Below, piece by piece: positions 12,130 through 22,669 of a stretch of 64,000 nt of DNA. The stretch spans positions 434,001 through 498,000 of the forward strand of contig JABTTQ020003424.1 of assembly GCA_016081115.2 (NCBI GenBank), given 5' to 3'. Each line of letters opens with the position of its first letter. Within the stretch, counting starts at the first letter, position 1. This DNA comes from Rehmannia glutinosa (taxonomy: Eukaryota; Streptophyta; Magnoliopsida; Lamiales; Orobanchaceae). The position numbers and the translations under genes were made by a program. The notes under the pieces were generated by a model that had not been told where the DNA came from, did no database searches, and saw nothing but the letters and a program-made list of their open reading frames with translations.

Positions 12130-13478
12130 TTCCACTCTAAAATTTCTTTGTTCAACACGTTGTTGCGCTAATAGGCCATGCGCATGCCTGGTAGTTCATG
12201 AATGCTCTAGAGATTTAGCCATCATCTCATAGGAGCGGCCCCACTCCACACTCATATAGGTGATTTTATCAAACATATTGTTGCAATTCAATATACCACC
12301 AATAAGGGATATGAAATCATTAAAAGCTTTTAGCTTATCCTCACATATTCGCAGTCTAGCTCACCACATACACCTTTGGAAGGGACAAATTAAATTGAGC
12401 TAGCAGGACTAACAAGTGACTTGTTATTACCCATATGAACCTTATTCATGGATCCCCAATCACAAAAGTTGGGTTACTATCACCGTTAATCAAATGGCTT
12501 AAGTCTCATTACCTCGATGTCTCATCAATCATTTTTCTACCCTGAGGGTTTAGTCGAGGATCCGCCAAGTTCATTTCTAACTTCACATAATCAATCGATA
12601 TAATTCCATTTTTCAACAAATTGTTTCACCACTTCATGTCTTAGACGATATGTCTATTTTTACCATTAAAAATTTTATTTTTTGCAATGGCTATTGCCGC
12701 TTGGCAATCACAATGCATGTATTAATCGATGGTGTGGGTTTCAAGCCCAAAAGAATACTAGCTAAGAAGTTTTTCAACCACCCAGCCTCATTGCCAGCTA
12801 ATTCCAGAGCAAAGAACTCTGACTCCATAGTAGATTTAGCAATAATTGTTTGTTTAGCTGACTTCCATGTCACTACACCACCACCAAGTGTGAATACATA
12901 ACCACTAGTGGATTTCATCTCATCGAATCGAGATCCAATTAGATCGTCAGTAACCTTCAAGACAAATGAAATCCACTATAAAAAATACCATAGCTCATGG
13001 TACCTCTCAAATATCTCATTAGTCTGTCCAAGGCAGCCCAATGATCACTATTGGGATTATGTGTATATCTGCTCAATCTACACACATCATAAGCTATGTT
13101 AGGTCAAGAATAGTTCATTAAATGCAACAAACTCCCAATAATTTGTGCATACTCAGATTGAGCCACAGGATCGCCTTTATTTTTCTTTAGTTGAGTGTTA
13201 GCATCATAAGGAGTACTCACAGGTTTGGCATCAAAGTGTCCAAACTTCTTAAGAAGTTTCTCAACATAATGTTCTTGTGTCAACAATATGCCACCATCTT
13301 TCCTTATGATTTTAACACCTAACATCACACTTGCTTCACCCATATCTTTCATATCAAATTGTGAAGCAAGAAACTCCTTAGTCTTGTGTACAATATCAAG
13401 ACTAGTACCAAAAATTAGCATATCATCCACATATAGGCAAATAATCACACATTGATCATCAACAAGTTTAATATACAC
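12130..13478 (-). pseudogene. Copia reverse transcriptase end and RNase H
   Basis: The frame at 13104-13478 has YVDDMLIFG, the catalytic YVDD block of copia reverse transcriptase, followed by FDMKDMGEA. The frame at 12691-12960 has STSGYVFTLGGGVVTWKSAK and STMESEF, the RNase H core with its catalytic Glu. A tail ending in NLADP near 12540-12600 is typical of the end of the polyprotein. The parts are separated by stops. Confidence 0.82.
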
Positions 13479-14527
13479 ACATTGTCTACTTCAATAGAAG
13501 TAAAACCATCATATATCAAAACTTGATCAAATTTATCATGCCACAGTTTGGGTGCTTGTTTTAAACCATATAAGGATTTAAGCAATTTACAAACTTTGTT
13601 CTCTTGTCCAGAAATTACACAACCTTCAGGTTGTATCATATAAATCTCATCTTCTAAATCACCATTTAAAAAGGTTGTTTTAACATCCATTTGGTGAATA
13701 AAAATCTTATGAATTGATGCTAAAGCAATCAAAACTCGAATAGAAGAGATTCTAGCCACTGGAGCAAAAGTATCAAAATAATCAATGTTTTGTTTTTGGG
13801 TAAAACCCTTAGCAACCAATCTAGCTTTATATTTTTCAATAGCGCCATCAGGATAATATTTCCTTTTAAAAATCCATTTACAACCAATGGGTTTAGCTCC
13901 AGGTGGCAAGTCAACTAAAATCCACGTTTTGTTTTTGTTAATGGAGTCAATCTCAGTTTTAATAGCTTCTTTCCAAAACTTGGATTCAGAAGAAGAAATA
14001 GCTTGTGAAAATGTAGAAGGATCATTATCAACAAGATAAGTATAAAAATCATTTCCAAAAATTTTTTCCACTCTTTGTCTTTTACTCCTTAAATCATCCG
14101 AAGAGTTTTCAACAAAATTTTCCACACTTCTTTCAATAGGAGTACGAGAGCTAATATCCAATTTCAAAGGAAAAACATGTTCAAAAAACTCAGCATTCTT
14201 CGTTTCAACAATAGTGTTAACATCAAGTACATCACTTTTCAAAACAAGAAATCTATATGCAGCACTATGTTCAGCATAGCCAATAAACATGCAATCAGAG
14301 GTTTTTGAACCTATTTTTCTTTTCTTAGGGTCTGGCAACATGACTTTAGCAAGACACCCCCACACTTTTAAATATTTTAGGTTGGGTGGGTAACCCTTCC
14401 ACATTTCATAAGGTGTTTTGCCTAATTTCCTATAAGGAATTCTATTTTGTAAATGACAAGCAGATAATATAGCTTCACCCCAAAGGTTATCAGGTGCAGA
14501 GGAACTAACTAGCATAGAATTCATCAT
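13445..14527 (-). pseudogene. Copia integrase C-terminus and reverse transcriptase
   Basis: A 360-codon minus-strand frame. It starts in the C-terminal part of integrase (RIPYRKLGKTPYEMWKG and GCLAKVMLPDPKKRK) and runs into reverse transcriptase with KARLVAKGFTQK, FAPVARISSIRVL, HQMDVKTTFLNGDLEDEIYM and LKSLYGLKQAP. It ends shortly before the YVDD block, which continues in another frame. This is the longest intact piece of the element. Confidence 0.88.
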
Positions 14528-14544
14528 CTCCTTTAAAGTTCTAT

Positions 14545-15080
14545 TTTTTCTTTCCGCTACACCATTTTATTGAGGCGAATAAGGAGGTGTAAGTTCATGA
14601 ATTATTCCTTCTTTTTCACAAAAGTCATTAAATAAGGTGAACTCACCTCCTCTATCGGACCTAACTCTTTTGATTTTCTTGTTCAATTGGTTCTCTATTT
14701 GAGCTTTATAAGAAACAAACATATTGAACACATCATCTTTATTTCTAAGTAAACTCTAGTATATCTAGAGTAATCATCAATAAATGTCACATAATATTTC
14801 TTGCCTCCTCTAGTCATAGTTTGTTTAAGGTCTCCTAAATCAGTGTGAATTAAGCCAAGTAATTCAGTCTCTCTATGTACAGAAAAACACGATTTTTTAG
14901 TTTGTTTAGCTTCACAATAAATTTCACATTTAGCCATGTTGGTATTATTTAAGCTAGAAATCAAGCCAAGTAATTGCATTCTACGAATATAATCAACATT
15001 AACGTGTCCTAGTCAAGCATGCCATAAATTAACAGAGTCAATCAAGTAAGCAGAAGAAGATGCATTTTCATTAATCACAT
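14545..15080 (-). pseudogene. Copia integrase core and pre-integrase region
   Basis: The frame at 14695-14979 carries GLIHTDLGDLKQ and YYVTFIDDYSRYTRVYL, the first two Asp positions of the DDE core. Upstream (15013-15080) is INENASSSAYLIDSVNLWHA, the pre-integrase segment that should lead into LGHV. A TAG stop lies between them. The link to the protease is interrupted by the TIR element inserted at 15095. Confidence 0.75.
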
Positions 15081-15094
15081 TGAAAACATTAACG

Positions 15095-16140
15095 GCATGA
15101 TTGGTATGAATGAATGGAATTAGGTTGGAATGGAATGAACTTAGGAATGACATAACATTAGGAATGGAATGATGCAGTATTACTATTCTTATGATTGGTA
15201 TGTACAAGGAATGGAGAAATGAATGGATGACGAGCTTTTACTTGATTTAATTGGTAATTATAAATTAATGATAGTAATTGAGAAAAATAATTTTAAAGTA
15301 TCAAATTCTCTTAAATAAGATTTTTTAAATAAATTTTATTAAATATGTTATTCGTAAATTGATATAAGATTATTTTAATGTGTGCTAAATAATATATATA
15401 TATATATATGATATCAAAAATATTTTATATAATATTTTTAGGGATAATTACAAAAACACCCCTGAGATTTGGGCTAATTACAAAAAAATCCAGAGTTGTT
15501 TTAAAATTACAAAAAGCCCATCAGGTTTGATTATGTGTTAAATTTAAGGAGGTAACTATAGTATTTTTATAAATATCAGGAGGGTTTTGATATTTTTTTG
15601 CTTATAAAGGGGGAAAATGTAAGACAGAATCAAACCTCAAGGGTTTTTTTGTAATTTTAAAAAATCTCTGGGTTTTTATGTAATTATCCCAAACCTCAGA
15701 TGTATTTTTGTAATTATCTCTATTTTTTTATAAGAAAATATAGAAAATCAACAAAATAATTCTATATCAAAATTTTGATTTAACTATTGAATATTGATAG
15801 AAATTGACTATGATTTATTAAAATATTAAATATAACGTATATTTAAATTATAAATATTTTTTTTATTTATAACATTACTTTTCGAAAATATAGATTATAT
15901 CCAACATTTTGTCATTTATAGAAAGATAAAATTTATTAAAATAAAAATTTGAGTCATTCTTGAGGATTGGGAACAACTAAACCCATGGGGGAGAGTAGGA
16001 ATGGTCATTCCCTTACTTTTGGGAATATGGATTCCCATGGGAATGGGTATTCCCATTACTAAAGCATACCAAACATGTGAATGGAAATGAAACAAGGAAT
16101 ACTCATTCCATTCCTACCCCATTCCCATATACCAATCATG
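15095..16140. mobile_element. 1-kb TIR element inserted in the copia protease-integrase junction
   Basis: Ends are inverted: GCATGATTGGTAT at 15095 and ATACCAATCATG at 16129-16140. ACG flanks both ends (15092-15094 and 16141-16143), a possible 3-bp target duplication. Copia coding sequence stops at one side (GLFVL at about 16150) and resumes at the other (NVFNVINEN at about 15090), which fixes the insertion. Sub-terminal sequence is rich in GGAATGGAAT-like repeats in both arms. No transposase is visible. Superfamily unclear. Confidence 0.65.
15440..15720. mobile_element. MITE nested in the TIR element (family member 1)
   Basis: The left end, GGGATAATTACAAAAACACC, and the right end, with TTTTTGTAATTATC, are inverted copies. 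A second, more diverged member of the same family lies at 43301-43566. It is nonautonomous, with no coding capacity. Confidence 0.6.
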
Positions 16141-16163
16141 ACGTAAGTACAAAGAGGCCCTGG

Positions 16164-17027
16164 TTACAATAGCCTTTTTCCCACAAACTCATTATTTTTT
16201 GTCATTACAATCTTATCAGACTCAAATGACACTTTCACTCCAGCCTTTCCTAACAGAGCCACATAGATTAAATTTGCTCTAATATTGGGTACGTGTAGAA
16301 CCTCATTGAGAGCCAAAGTTTTTCCAGATGTGAGTTTGAGAAGAACTTTCCCTTTTCCAACCACACTTGCAGTTCGGGAATCACCAAGATAAACACGTTC
16401 TTCTCCATCCCCTACAGGACTGTAGGAGGAAAAGGCATTTTTGTTTGCACAAATATGCCTGGTAGCCCCAGAGTCTACCACCCAATCTTTCACATTGGCC
16501 ACAAGGTTTATTTGAGAAATAACCGCAGCAATAATGTCATCTCCTTCAGCCAAATTTGCAGTTGGCTTAGGATGATTGCCATTTCTCGCTCTATTTCTAC
16601 ACTGAGCCGCATGATGACCCGGCTTTCCACAAATATAACAATTACCCTTTTTCTTGAAAGTCTTTGAGTTATTAACTTTAGGCTTGTAACTGGTTTGCCG
16701 TTTTAGGATCAAACTTATTAATTTTACCTTCCACCAGGTTTGCCTTTGATGCTATCTCCTTCGCTTTTGCACTGAATTTGATCTCCTTCGGTTGGTGTCC
16801 TCGATGATAATGTGAGTAATTAGGTCCGACAATGATAATTGCTTATGCTTGTGTTTCATTGTTGCTTATAGTCATTCCACGAGTCGGGTAGCTTTTCAAT
16901 TAGCAAAAGGCCAAAGAACGAATTCCTCCCGTAGTGCAATATTCTCCGCCTTCAAATCCTCCAATAGCTTATGGTACTCGTTAATTTGCATTTTGATGTC
17001 CTTGTCGTCTGTCATCTCCCATCATAC
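16164..17027 (-). pseudogene. Copia gag zinc knuckle and protease
   Basis: The frame at 16164-16712 contains a CCHC zinc knuckle, CYICGKPGHHAAQC, and then the aspartic protease with WVVDSGATRHIC. The block ending in LHVPNIRANLI is usual for the protease C-terminal side. It loses frame at about 16170, where GYCNQGLF continues one base out of register. From 16713 to 17027 a decayed gag stretch runs to the deletion junction. Confidence 0.82.
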
Positions 17028-17071
17028 ATACTTTTAGTCAAATAACTTGGACGTTCTCCGGCCGGGAATTA
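17028..17071. repeat. Segmental duplication, left copy, part 1
   Basis: It matches 37685-37730 closely (CATACTTTTAGT, AATAACTTGGACGTTCTCC), sequence lying about 800 bp 3' of the RRP7 stop codon. The match continues at 18886 after the inserted MULE. CGGGAATTA at 17063-17071 is the left target-site duplication of that MULE. Confidence 0.75.
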
Positions 17072-17281
17072 AGGCAAAACTCATGTAAGACCGTCTCCCA
17101 CGGGTCGAACTGTAAGACGGATCTTACCCGACCCGCCCCCCCAAATTCATATATTTTTAGTTTTCTTTTTGATTTTCTTTTCCTTTTTCATTTTTCTAGG
17201 GTTTTGTTTCGGAGTAATTCTTCTTCTCTGTTTCTTTCTTCGTCTTTTTCTCTGCCGCTTCTTCTACTTCTTCTCTGATGG

Positions 17282-17645
17282 TTCTTCTTCTTCTTCTTCT
17301 TCTCAGCTTCTTCTTCTTCTTCTTTTTCTTTTTCTTCTTCTCTGCTTCTTCTCGTCTTCTTTCTTCTAGCATTTAGAAGGACACAAATTTGCCTAAAAGG
17401 GAGTAATAGTGAGATTCGTAGGGTTTGCACTGCTGTTAATTAATTGATGATGAGGATGATGATCGGAGATATTTTGATTACTTCAATGTATTCATTTTTT
17501 TTCTTTTGTAATAGTTTCTGGTTCAGTTCATATTACAAAATGTAGTAATTAAATTTGATAATGTTTGGTTCAAACATTTCTTTTTTCTTCTTATGGTGAT
17601 GTTGCTGCTCTTTGTCATATTCTTCTTCTTTTTCTTCTTCTTCTT

Positions 17646-17676
<31 letters not shown>

Positions 17677-17730
17677 TGGTGATGTTGTTGCTCTTTGTCT
17701 TCTTCTTCTTCTTCTTTTTCTTCTGTTCTT
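17282..17730. repeat. (TTC)n microsatellite tracts
   Basis: Interrupted TTC/CTT repeats at about 17282-17350 and 17621-17730, inside the MULE. The open frames over them (poly-Leu/Phe or poly-Glu/Lys) are low-complexity and not genes. Confidence 0.85.
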
Positions 17731-17742
17731 ATCTACAAATTT

Positions 17743-18250
17743 GTGAACATTGATTCTTGAAAGTATCATAAATTGTCTTAAAAGTATCAATAATTACCTT
17801 AAAAGTATCTGTTTTATATCAATATATATTCAACATTATAGCACTCCGCATGTTAGATTTTTGATGCTCAAAGTACCAGAAATTGCCTTAAAAGTATCAT
17901 AAATTGACTTAAAAGTATCAGTTTGTAATAAAGTTTGTATATAAATTAGTGAACATTGATACTTAAAAGTGTCATAAATTACCTTAAAAGTATCAAAAAT
18001 CACTTTAAAAGTATCAGAATTTGCCTTCAAGTATCAGTTTTATGTCAAGGTATTTCAACATTGAATATATGTTATATCACTCTCCATGTTAGATGTTTGA
18101 TGCTTAAAGTATCAGAAATTGCCTTAAAAGTATCATTAATTGCCTTAAAAGTATCAATTTGTGATAAAAAGGTTGTGTACAAATATGTGAGCATAGATGT
18201 TTGTAAGTATCAGAAATTGCCTTAATAGTATTAGAAATTGCCTTAAAAAA
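17743..18250. repeat. Tandem AAAAGTATC sub-repeats inside the MULE
   Basis: A unit of about 20 bp, roughly TTGCCTTAAAAGTATCA, recurs more than ten times. A larger period is also visible: a GTGAACATTGAT-like anchor recurs at about 17743, 17949 and 18187, so about 200-240 bp apart. Confidence 0.7.
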
Positions 18251-18643
18251 GTATTTTAATTTTTAATAAAATTTTATTAAAATCTTTCACTTAATGTAGA
18301 ACCATATAATCATGAACCATGTCAGGAATTGCTTGATTGTCATTGATTTTCCGAACATAATTCATGCACAGTTAAAATGAAAAATAAATTAAAAAATCAA
18401 AAATTTTGCAATTAAAAGAACGAAAAAGAACAAAAAATGAGGAAAAATAAAAAATAAAAATGATGTAGTTAAAATAACACTTTTATAAGTATCCATTTAT
18501 TGAGATAATGTATCATGTTTTTTTAATAGACTTGGGTTCGATTCTTAGCCTTTACATTTATAGGCGTTTTTATTTTTTTTTTAATTACCAAACTTATTTA
18601 TGAATGGGTTTATATACATTGTTATACTGAAATTGGACAATAA

Positions 18644-18716
18644 GCACTAGTGTGTAGTGGTAGAACACTACTTTAAGCCTATCAAGGTCGTGGGTTTGAT
18701 TTCCCTGTGGAGCACT
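18644..18716 (+). other. tRNA-like segment (decayed, tRNA-Gly-like)
   Basis: GCACTAGTGTGTAGTGGTAG resembles the 5' half of plant tRNA-Gly with its A box. GGTTTGATTTCC at 18692-18703 resembles a B box with one substitution or so. The ends, GCACT and AGCAC, could only partly pair as an acceptor stem. Sitting in a MULE, it is probably a captured tRNA gene or SINE head, not a working tRNA. A second B-box-like GGTTCGATTC is at 18535-18544. Confidence 0.4.
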
Positions 18717-18885
18717 GAAGTGATTTTTTTCTACATAATGATTGTTGTAGGTGGGGTGGCCGGGCGAATGGGTCGGGCCGCAGGCGGGTAGCAGGTGGGC
18801 GAGTGGTCTGGGCGGGTGGCAGGTGGGCGGGTAGGATCCGTCTTGCGGAATAGGATCCGTAAGACGGTCCTACAAGAGACCTACT

Positions 18886-19717
18886 CGGGAATTAATTATG
18901 TCAAGATTGACAGTCTAACAGGTGTACAATTAAAGTGGGCCACTCTGGAAACGCATGCTACATTCTGTTTCTTAGACGTCCAAACAAAGGTCAAAGGTCA
19001 ATTGAAATTCCTGCCAGTCAAATTGTCACTTTAAATATAATTTTTTTTAGGAAAAATATGATTTTTAGTCCGGTAAGTTGGATTTTTTTTAGAATTAGTC
19101 ATCTCAGTTGTCACCTTCATATTTTACTCCTTTAACTTTCAAATTTCTAGATATTTAGTTCTTTAACTTAGCAATTTTACTTTTAGTCCTATAACTTAAC
19201 ATATTTCAGAAATTTAGCCCTATAACTATTTTTTAGAGGAATTTAGTCTTATAACTTGACAATAGATAAATTTAATTAATCAAAAGGCTATTTCTTAATT
19301 AAATTTTATTTTGAAATTGAATAATTTAAATTAACAATTAACTTTTAAAAAAAATGATTAATCATTTTTAATTTAATTAATTTTTTTAATAAAATTACAA
19401 CCTTTAATTTTTCAAACCTTGTGAATTAAATGCATCTTATACATTAGTCCGGATCCATTTCTTGGAGGTAATTCTCCTTACCAAAGGTTAATTGCATAAA
19501 TATGACAAATTTATTTTAATTTACTAATTTGATGTAATTATTTTAATTTTCCTAAAATTCGTTAATTGTTTTAGAAATTTCAATTTATTTTATTTTTTAT
19601 TAATCAAATTAAATTAATTTTTAACTGCTTTTATAATTTAATTAATTTTGGAAAATATGAAATTTAATTATTTTATTTTTGGTCCTTTAAAAATTGTGAA
19701 GTGTGGGTACTAACCTT
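18886..19717. repeat. Segmental duplication, left copy, part 2
   Basis: Collinear and closely similar to about 37730-38187 and 39478-39935. Both copies share about 150 bp of single-copy-like flank followed by the same MULE insertion (19050 onward here, 37891 onward on the right). The MULE was therefore already present before the duplication. Confidence 0.8.
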
Positions 19718-21209
19718 TGTAAGTCCAAGCGGCTACGATAATCTAGAGGGGGTGAATAGATTATCTCCATCTTTTCGATTTCGCCCTCTTTTAACAATCG
19801 AATGCTCAAACAAAATAATGAAGGTGCGGAATGTAAACAACACACGTCGATTTAAAGAGGTTCAACCCACCAGGGCCTAATCCTCTACCACCCCAAAGTA
19901 TATCAGGGATGGATTTGAAAAGAAAAAGAATTTTATTAATTACCAAAATTAATACAAATTCAACTTACAACACCTTGAAGAGCACCACACTCTTCTTCAA
20001 CACCACCTTTGAGATTACCACAATCTCACTTGAAGATTACCACAATCTCCAACGGCACCTTGTGAAGATTACCACAATCTTCACCCTTCAAGAGCACCAC
20101 ACTCTTCAACACCTCAACAAGAAGATTACCACAATCTTCTTACACCTAACACCTAGTTCACCCAAGTGTGTTCTTACCACAAGAACACTCACAAGGATAT
20201 CTTGTGTTTGAATGACGACCACAAATTCAAGATTACAACTCGATAATTGATAATACAATAGAGTGCAAGTGTAATCAAGAATAGCCTAGACCTCAAGAAT
20301 GTGAAAGTGAATAGCTAGGCAAATTACAACAAGAAATAAGACAATGTAAGAACAAGTGTATTCTTGAGTGTATCTTGTTGTGTTGTAGTTTTCTCTCTTA
20401 TGGTGTTGCTTCAATTCTTCCTCTATTTATAGAAGATGTCTTGTACATGATAGGCTCCTCTTGGGGACATGAATTTCAGTAAAAAATTGCAAGACAATTG
20501 AAGAAAAGAGCTGTTAGAAATCAATCCCACAATTTAGGGAAAAGCTGTCTGCTGCACAACGGTTAGAATTTTGCTGTCAAACTAAAGGGCGACCGGTCGC
20601 ACAGAAATAGAAGTTTGAAACATATAGCACCAAATTAACACAGGGCGACCGGTCGAAGGGCACCTCGACCGGTCGAGCCTATGTGCGACCGGTTGCACTG
20701 AACAATTTTGAGAGTTCTCAAGTTTCTGTTTCACGAAACTTGTTCCCAGGTACCGGTCGCTCGCCGGTCGACCGGTCGACCTCCTCAATGACAAGTTGTC
20801 CGATTTTTATCAAAAATAAACCTCAAGAAATACTCCAAAAAATTCGTAAAAACATTTTAAACCGATTGGGAGTATTTAGGACAACATTAGAAATATAGTT
20901 TTGAAGAAATAAAACAATTACACACAAAGTGTTGTCCGATATAAATTCCAATAAATACTCCGAAAAATAGTAGAAACATTTTATATCAATTGGGAGTATT
21001 AGGACAACATAGTTTCAATGTAAAAACCCATTGACTTAAAAACAATAAATGAATTGTCCAATTTTGTATCGAAAATAAACTTGAGGAAATACTCCGGAAA
21101 ATATTAAAACCATTTTAAATCATCTAGGAGTATTTGGACAACCTTTAAAAACATTGTTTTGGTATAAAAACAAAATCATCAAAATCATGATAAAATCATT
21201 TATCAAACA
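19718..21209 (-). repeat. 3' LTR of the SIRE-like element
   Basis: 1492 bp, TGTAAGTCC...ATCAAACA on the plus strand. It contains a TATA-like CTATAAATA (minus strand, 20424-20432), a cluster of CGACCGGTCG palindromes at 20587-20782, and repeated GATTACCACAATCT phrases at about 20010-20140. Confidence 0.88.
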
Positions 21210-21230
21210 ATCTCCCCCTTTTTGATGATT
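21210..21230 (-). promoter_or_regulatory. Polypurine tract of the SIRE-like element
   Basis: Plus-strand TCTCCCCCTTTTT directly after the LTR is a purine run on the minus strand, the expected primer for plus-strand synthesis. Confidence 0.75.
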
Positions 21231-22669
21231 ACAAACCAAAACAATTTTAACGAGGTCGATTTTGAAAACAAAACATTTTTACCGGTTAAAGAGAACTATC
21301 CGTTGTGAGCGACAACATTCCATGCAATAAAAACACAAGGATGGGAGTAGAGATATTCAAACACATATAGCACATGCTCCCCCTATCAACAAGCACAACA
21401 AGAGTTATATAGAAGCAACTTAAACATAAGCTAAAATATTAGCTTTTCGATATTGAGCTTAAGTATCAATAACTTAAAAGCTCCCCCTGTCAAAGAGACA
21501 TCGTTAGAAACATATATAGGTCCATACTACAACAAATGGACTAAGAAACATATACAACCACAATATACAAAGAGTGGACAAAATATGATCCACAACTTAT
21601 GACTTTCAATAGCCACAACATGACTTTCAATAGCCGCAACTTATAGCTACTATTCGTTGAGCTTTTCTTAGCTTCTTTGAGCTAAAGAGCTTATAACCTA
21701 TTTCTCCCCCTTTGGAATCATCAAAAAGAATGTTAGCACGATAAATACATCATATATTCTTATCAAAGTGCGCAAGTAAACCGATGTATCGAGCTATTTG
21801 AGCATTGAAGCTTATAAACCAAATAGGAGGGAAAAGTCGAATCATACGACTTGTAGAGGTTTATGAAAACTCATTTGATAAGCAAAACATGATCTCTATA
21901 AGTGTATAAGACTTTTGAAATCGAGAGAATCATGTAGGTGATGAATTTTTCATTGAAACGCTTTATCGAACACTTGGCGGGCGTAAAAAATTGAGAAAGA
22001 TATATATAGCCCTTGTAAATGAAATCAAGCCAAGTTTTTTTTTTTTTATCACCAAAATCAATTTAACAAATATCATTCATCAACAATCAATAAGCTCATC
22101 ACAAACATATATGAATTAAAAAAAAACATATAAGCCACAAACTCAAGGGTTCAACCCAATTGAGCTAAAGATAGTGAAATTCTTACCATTCAATCGGTAA
22201 AGACGAGCAATGATGATGATAGTCGAGCTAGATAATCCCCAAAATATATAATTCATGCATCAAAACTCATTTGAAGTGAATTGTGTGTGAAATTTGCAAA
22301 GGGGACGAAAAATGGCCAAAAGAAGTTAAACTTGCGAATCAAGACAGAACCATTTTAATCCAAGATATTGCTTAGGGCGACGGTCGTGGTTGAGGGCGCC
22401 GGTCGAGGTTGGGCGACGGTTGCCCTCAACCATTTCAGCCCACTGTCTGTCAGTTTTTCCAAAATCCGAATTTTCAACCAAAAATCCGATTTTTCGCCCC
22501 TAAGTTTTAAAAACGTGCAAAATGCAAACGTAGACCTCATTCAATATACATTATGTCATAATCAAGCTCAAAATGAGGTAAAATACTCGGCGGTTAATGA
22601 TCAAAAAGTCCGCGAGTTATCCTTGAGACGGAATTAAACACATCTCAAGTTTTTGTTAAAAATCACAAT

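Larger units (their letters stand above)
11350..17027 (-). mobile_element. Ty1/copia retrotransposon, 5' end deleted
   Basis: On the minus strand the order is gag zinc knuckle, protease, integrase, reverse transcriptase, RNase H, then the 3' LTR at 11350-11924. This is the copia order (integrase before reverse transcriptase). The gag start and the 5' LTR are missing: coding sequence stops at about 17027 and abuts sequence that elsewhere lies 3' of RRP7. A deletion therefore took the element's 5' end together with the rest of the left RRP7 copy. A 1-kb TIR element interrupts it at 15095-16140. Stops and frameshifts make it inactive. Confidence 0.88.
17072..18885. mobile_element. MULE-like nonautonomous element with 9-bp target-site duplication
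   Basis: CGGGAATTA flanks both ends (17063-17071 and 18886-18894), and the duplicated copy near 37730 shows the corresponding unoccupied site. The termini form imperfect inverted repeats of about 55 bp containing GTAAGACCGTCT and AAGACGGATC. A 9-bp duplication is the Mutator signature. No transposase frame is present. The interior has TTC microsatellites, AAAAGTATC tandem repeats and a tRNA-like segment. Confidence 0.82.

Noticed and set aside
17188..17753. Frames rich in Leu/Phe or Glu/Lys
   Set aside because: They are translations of TTC/CTT microsatellites.
19909..20211. 100-codon frame present twice (also 26321-26623)
   Set aside because: It lies wholly within the two LTRs of the SIRE-like element, so its duplication reflects the LTRs; it has no recognisable domain and runs antisense to the element.
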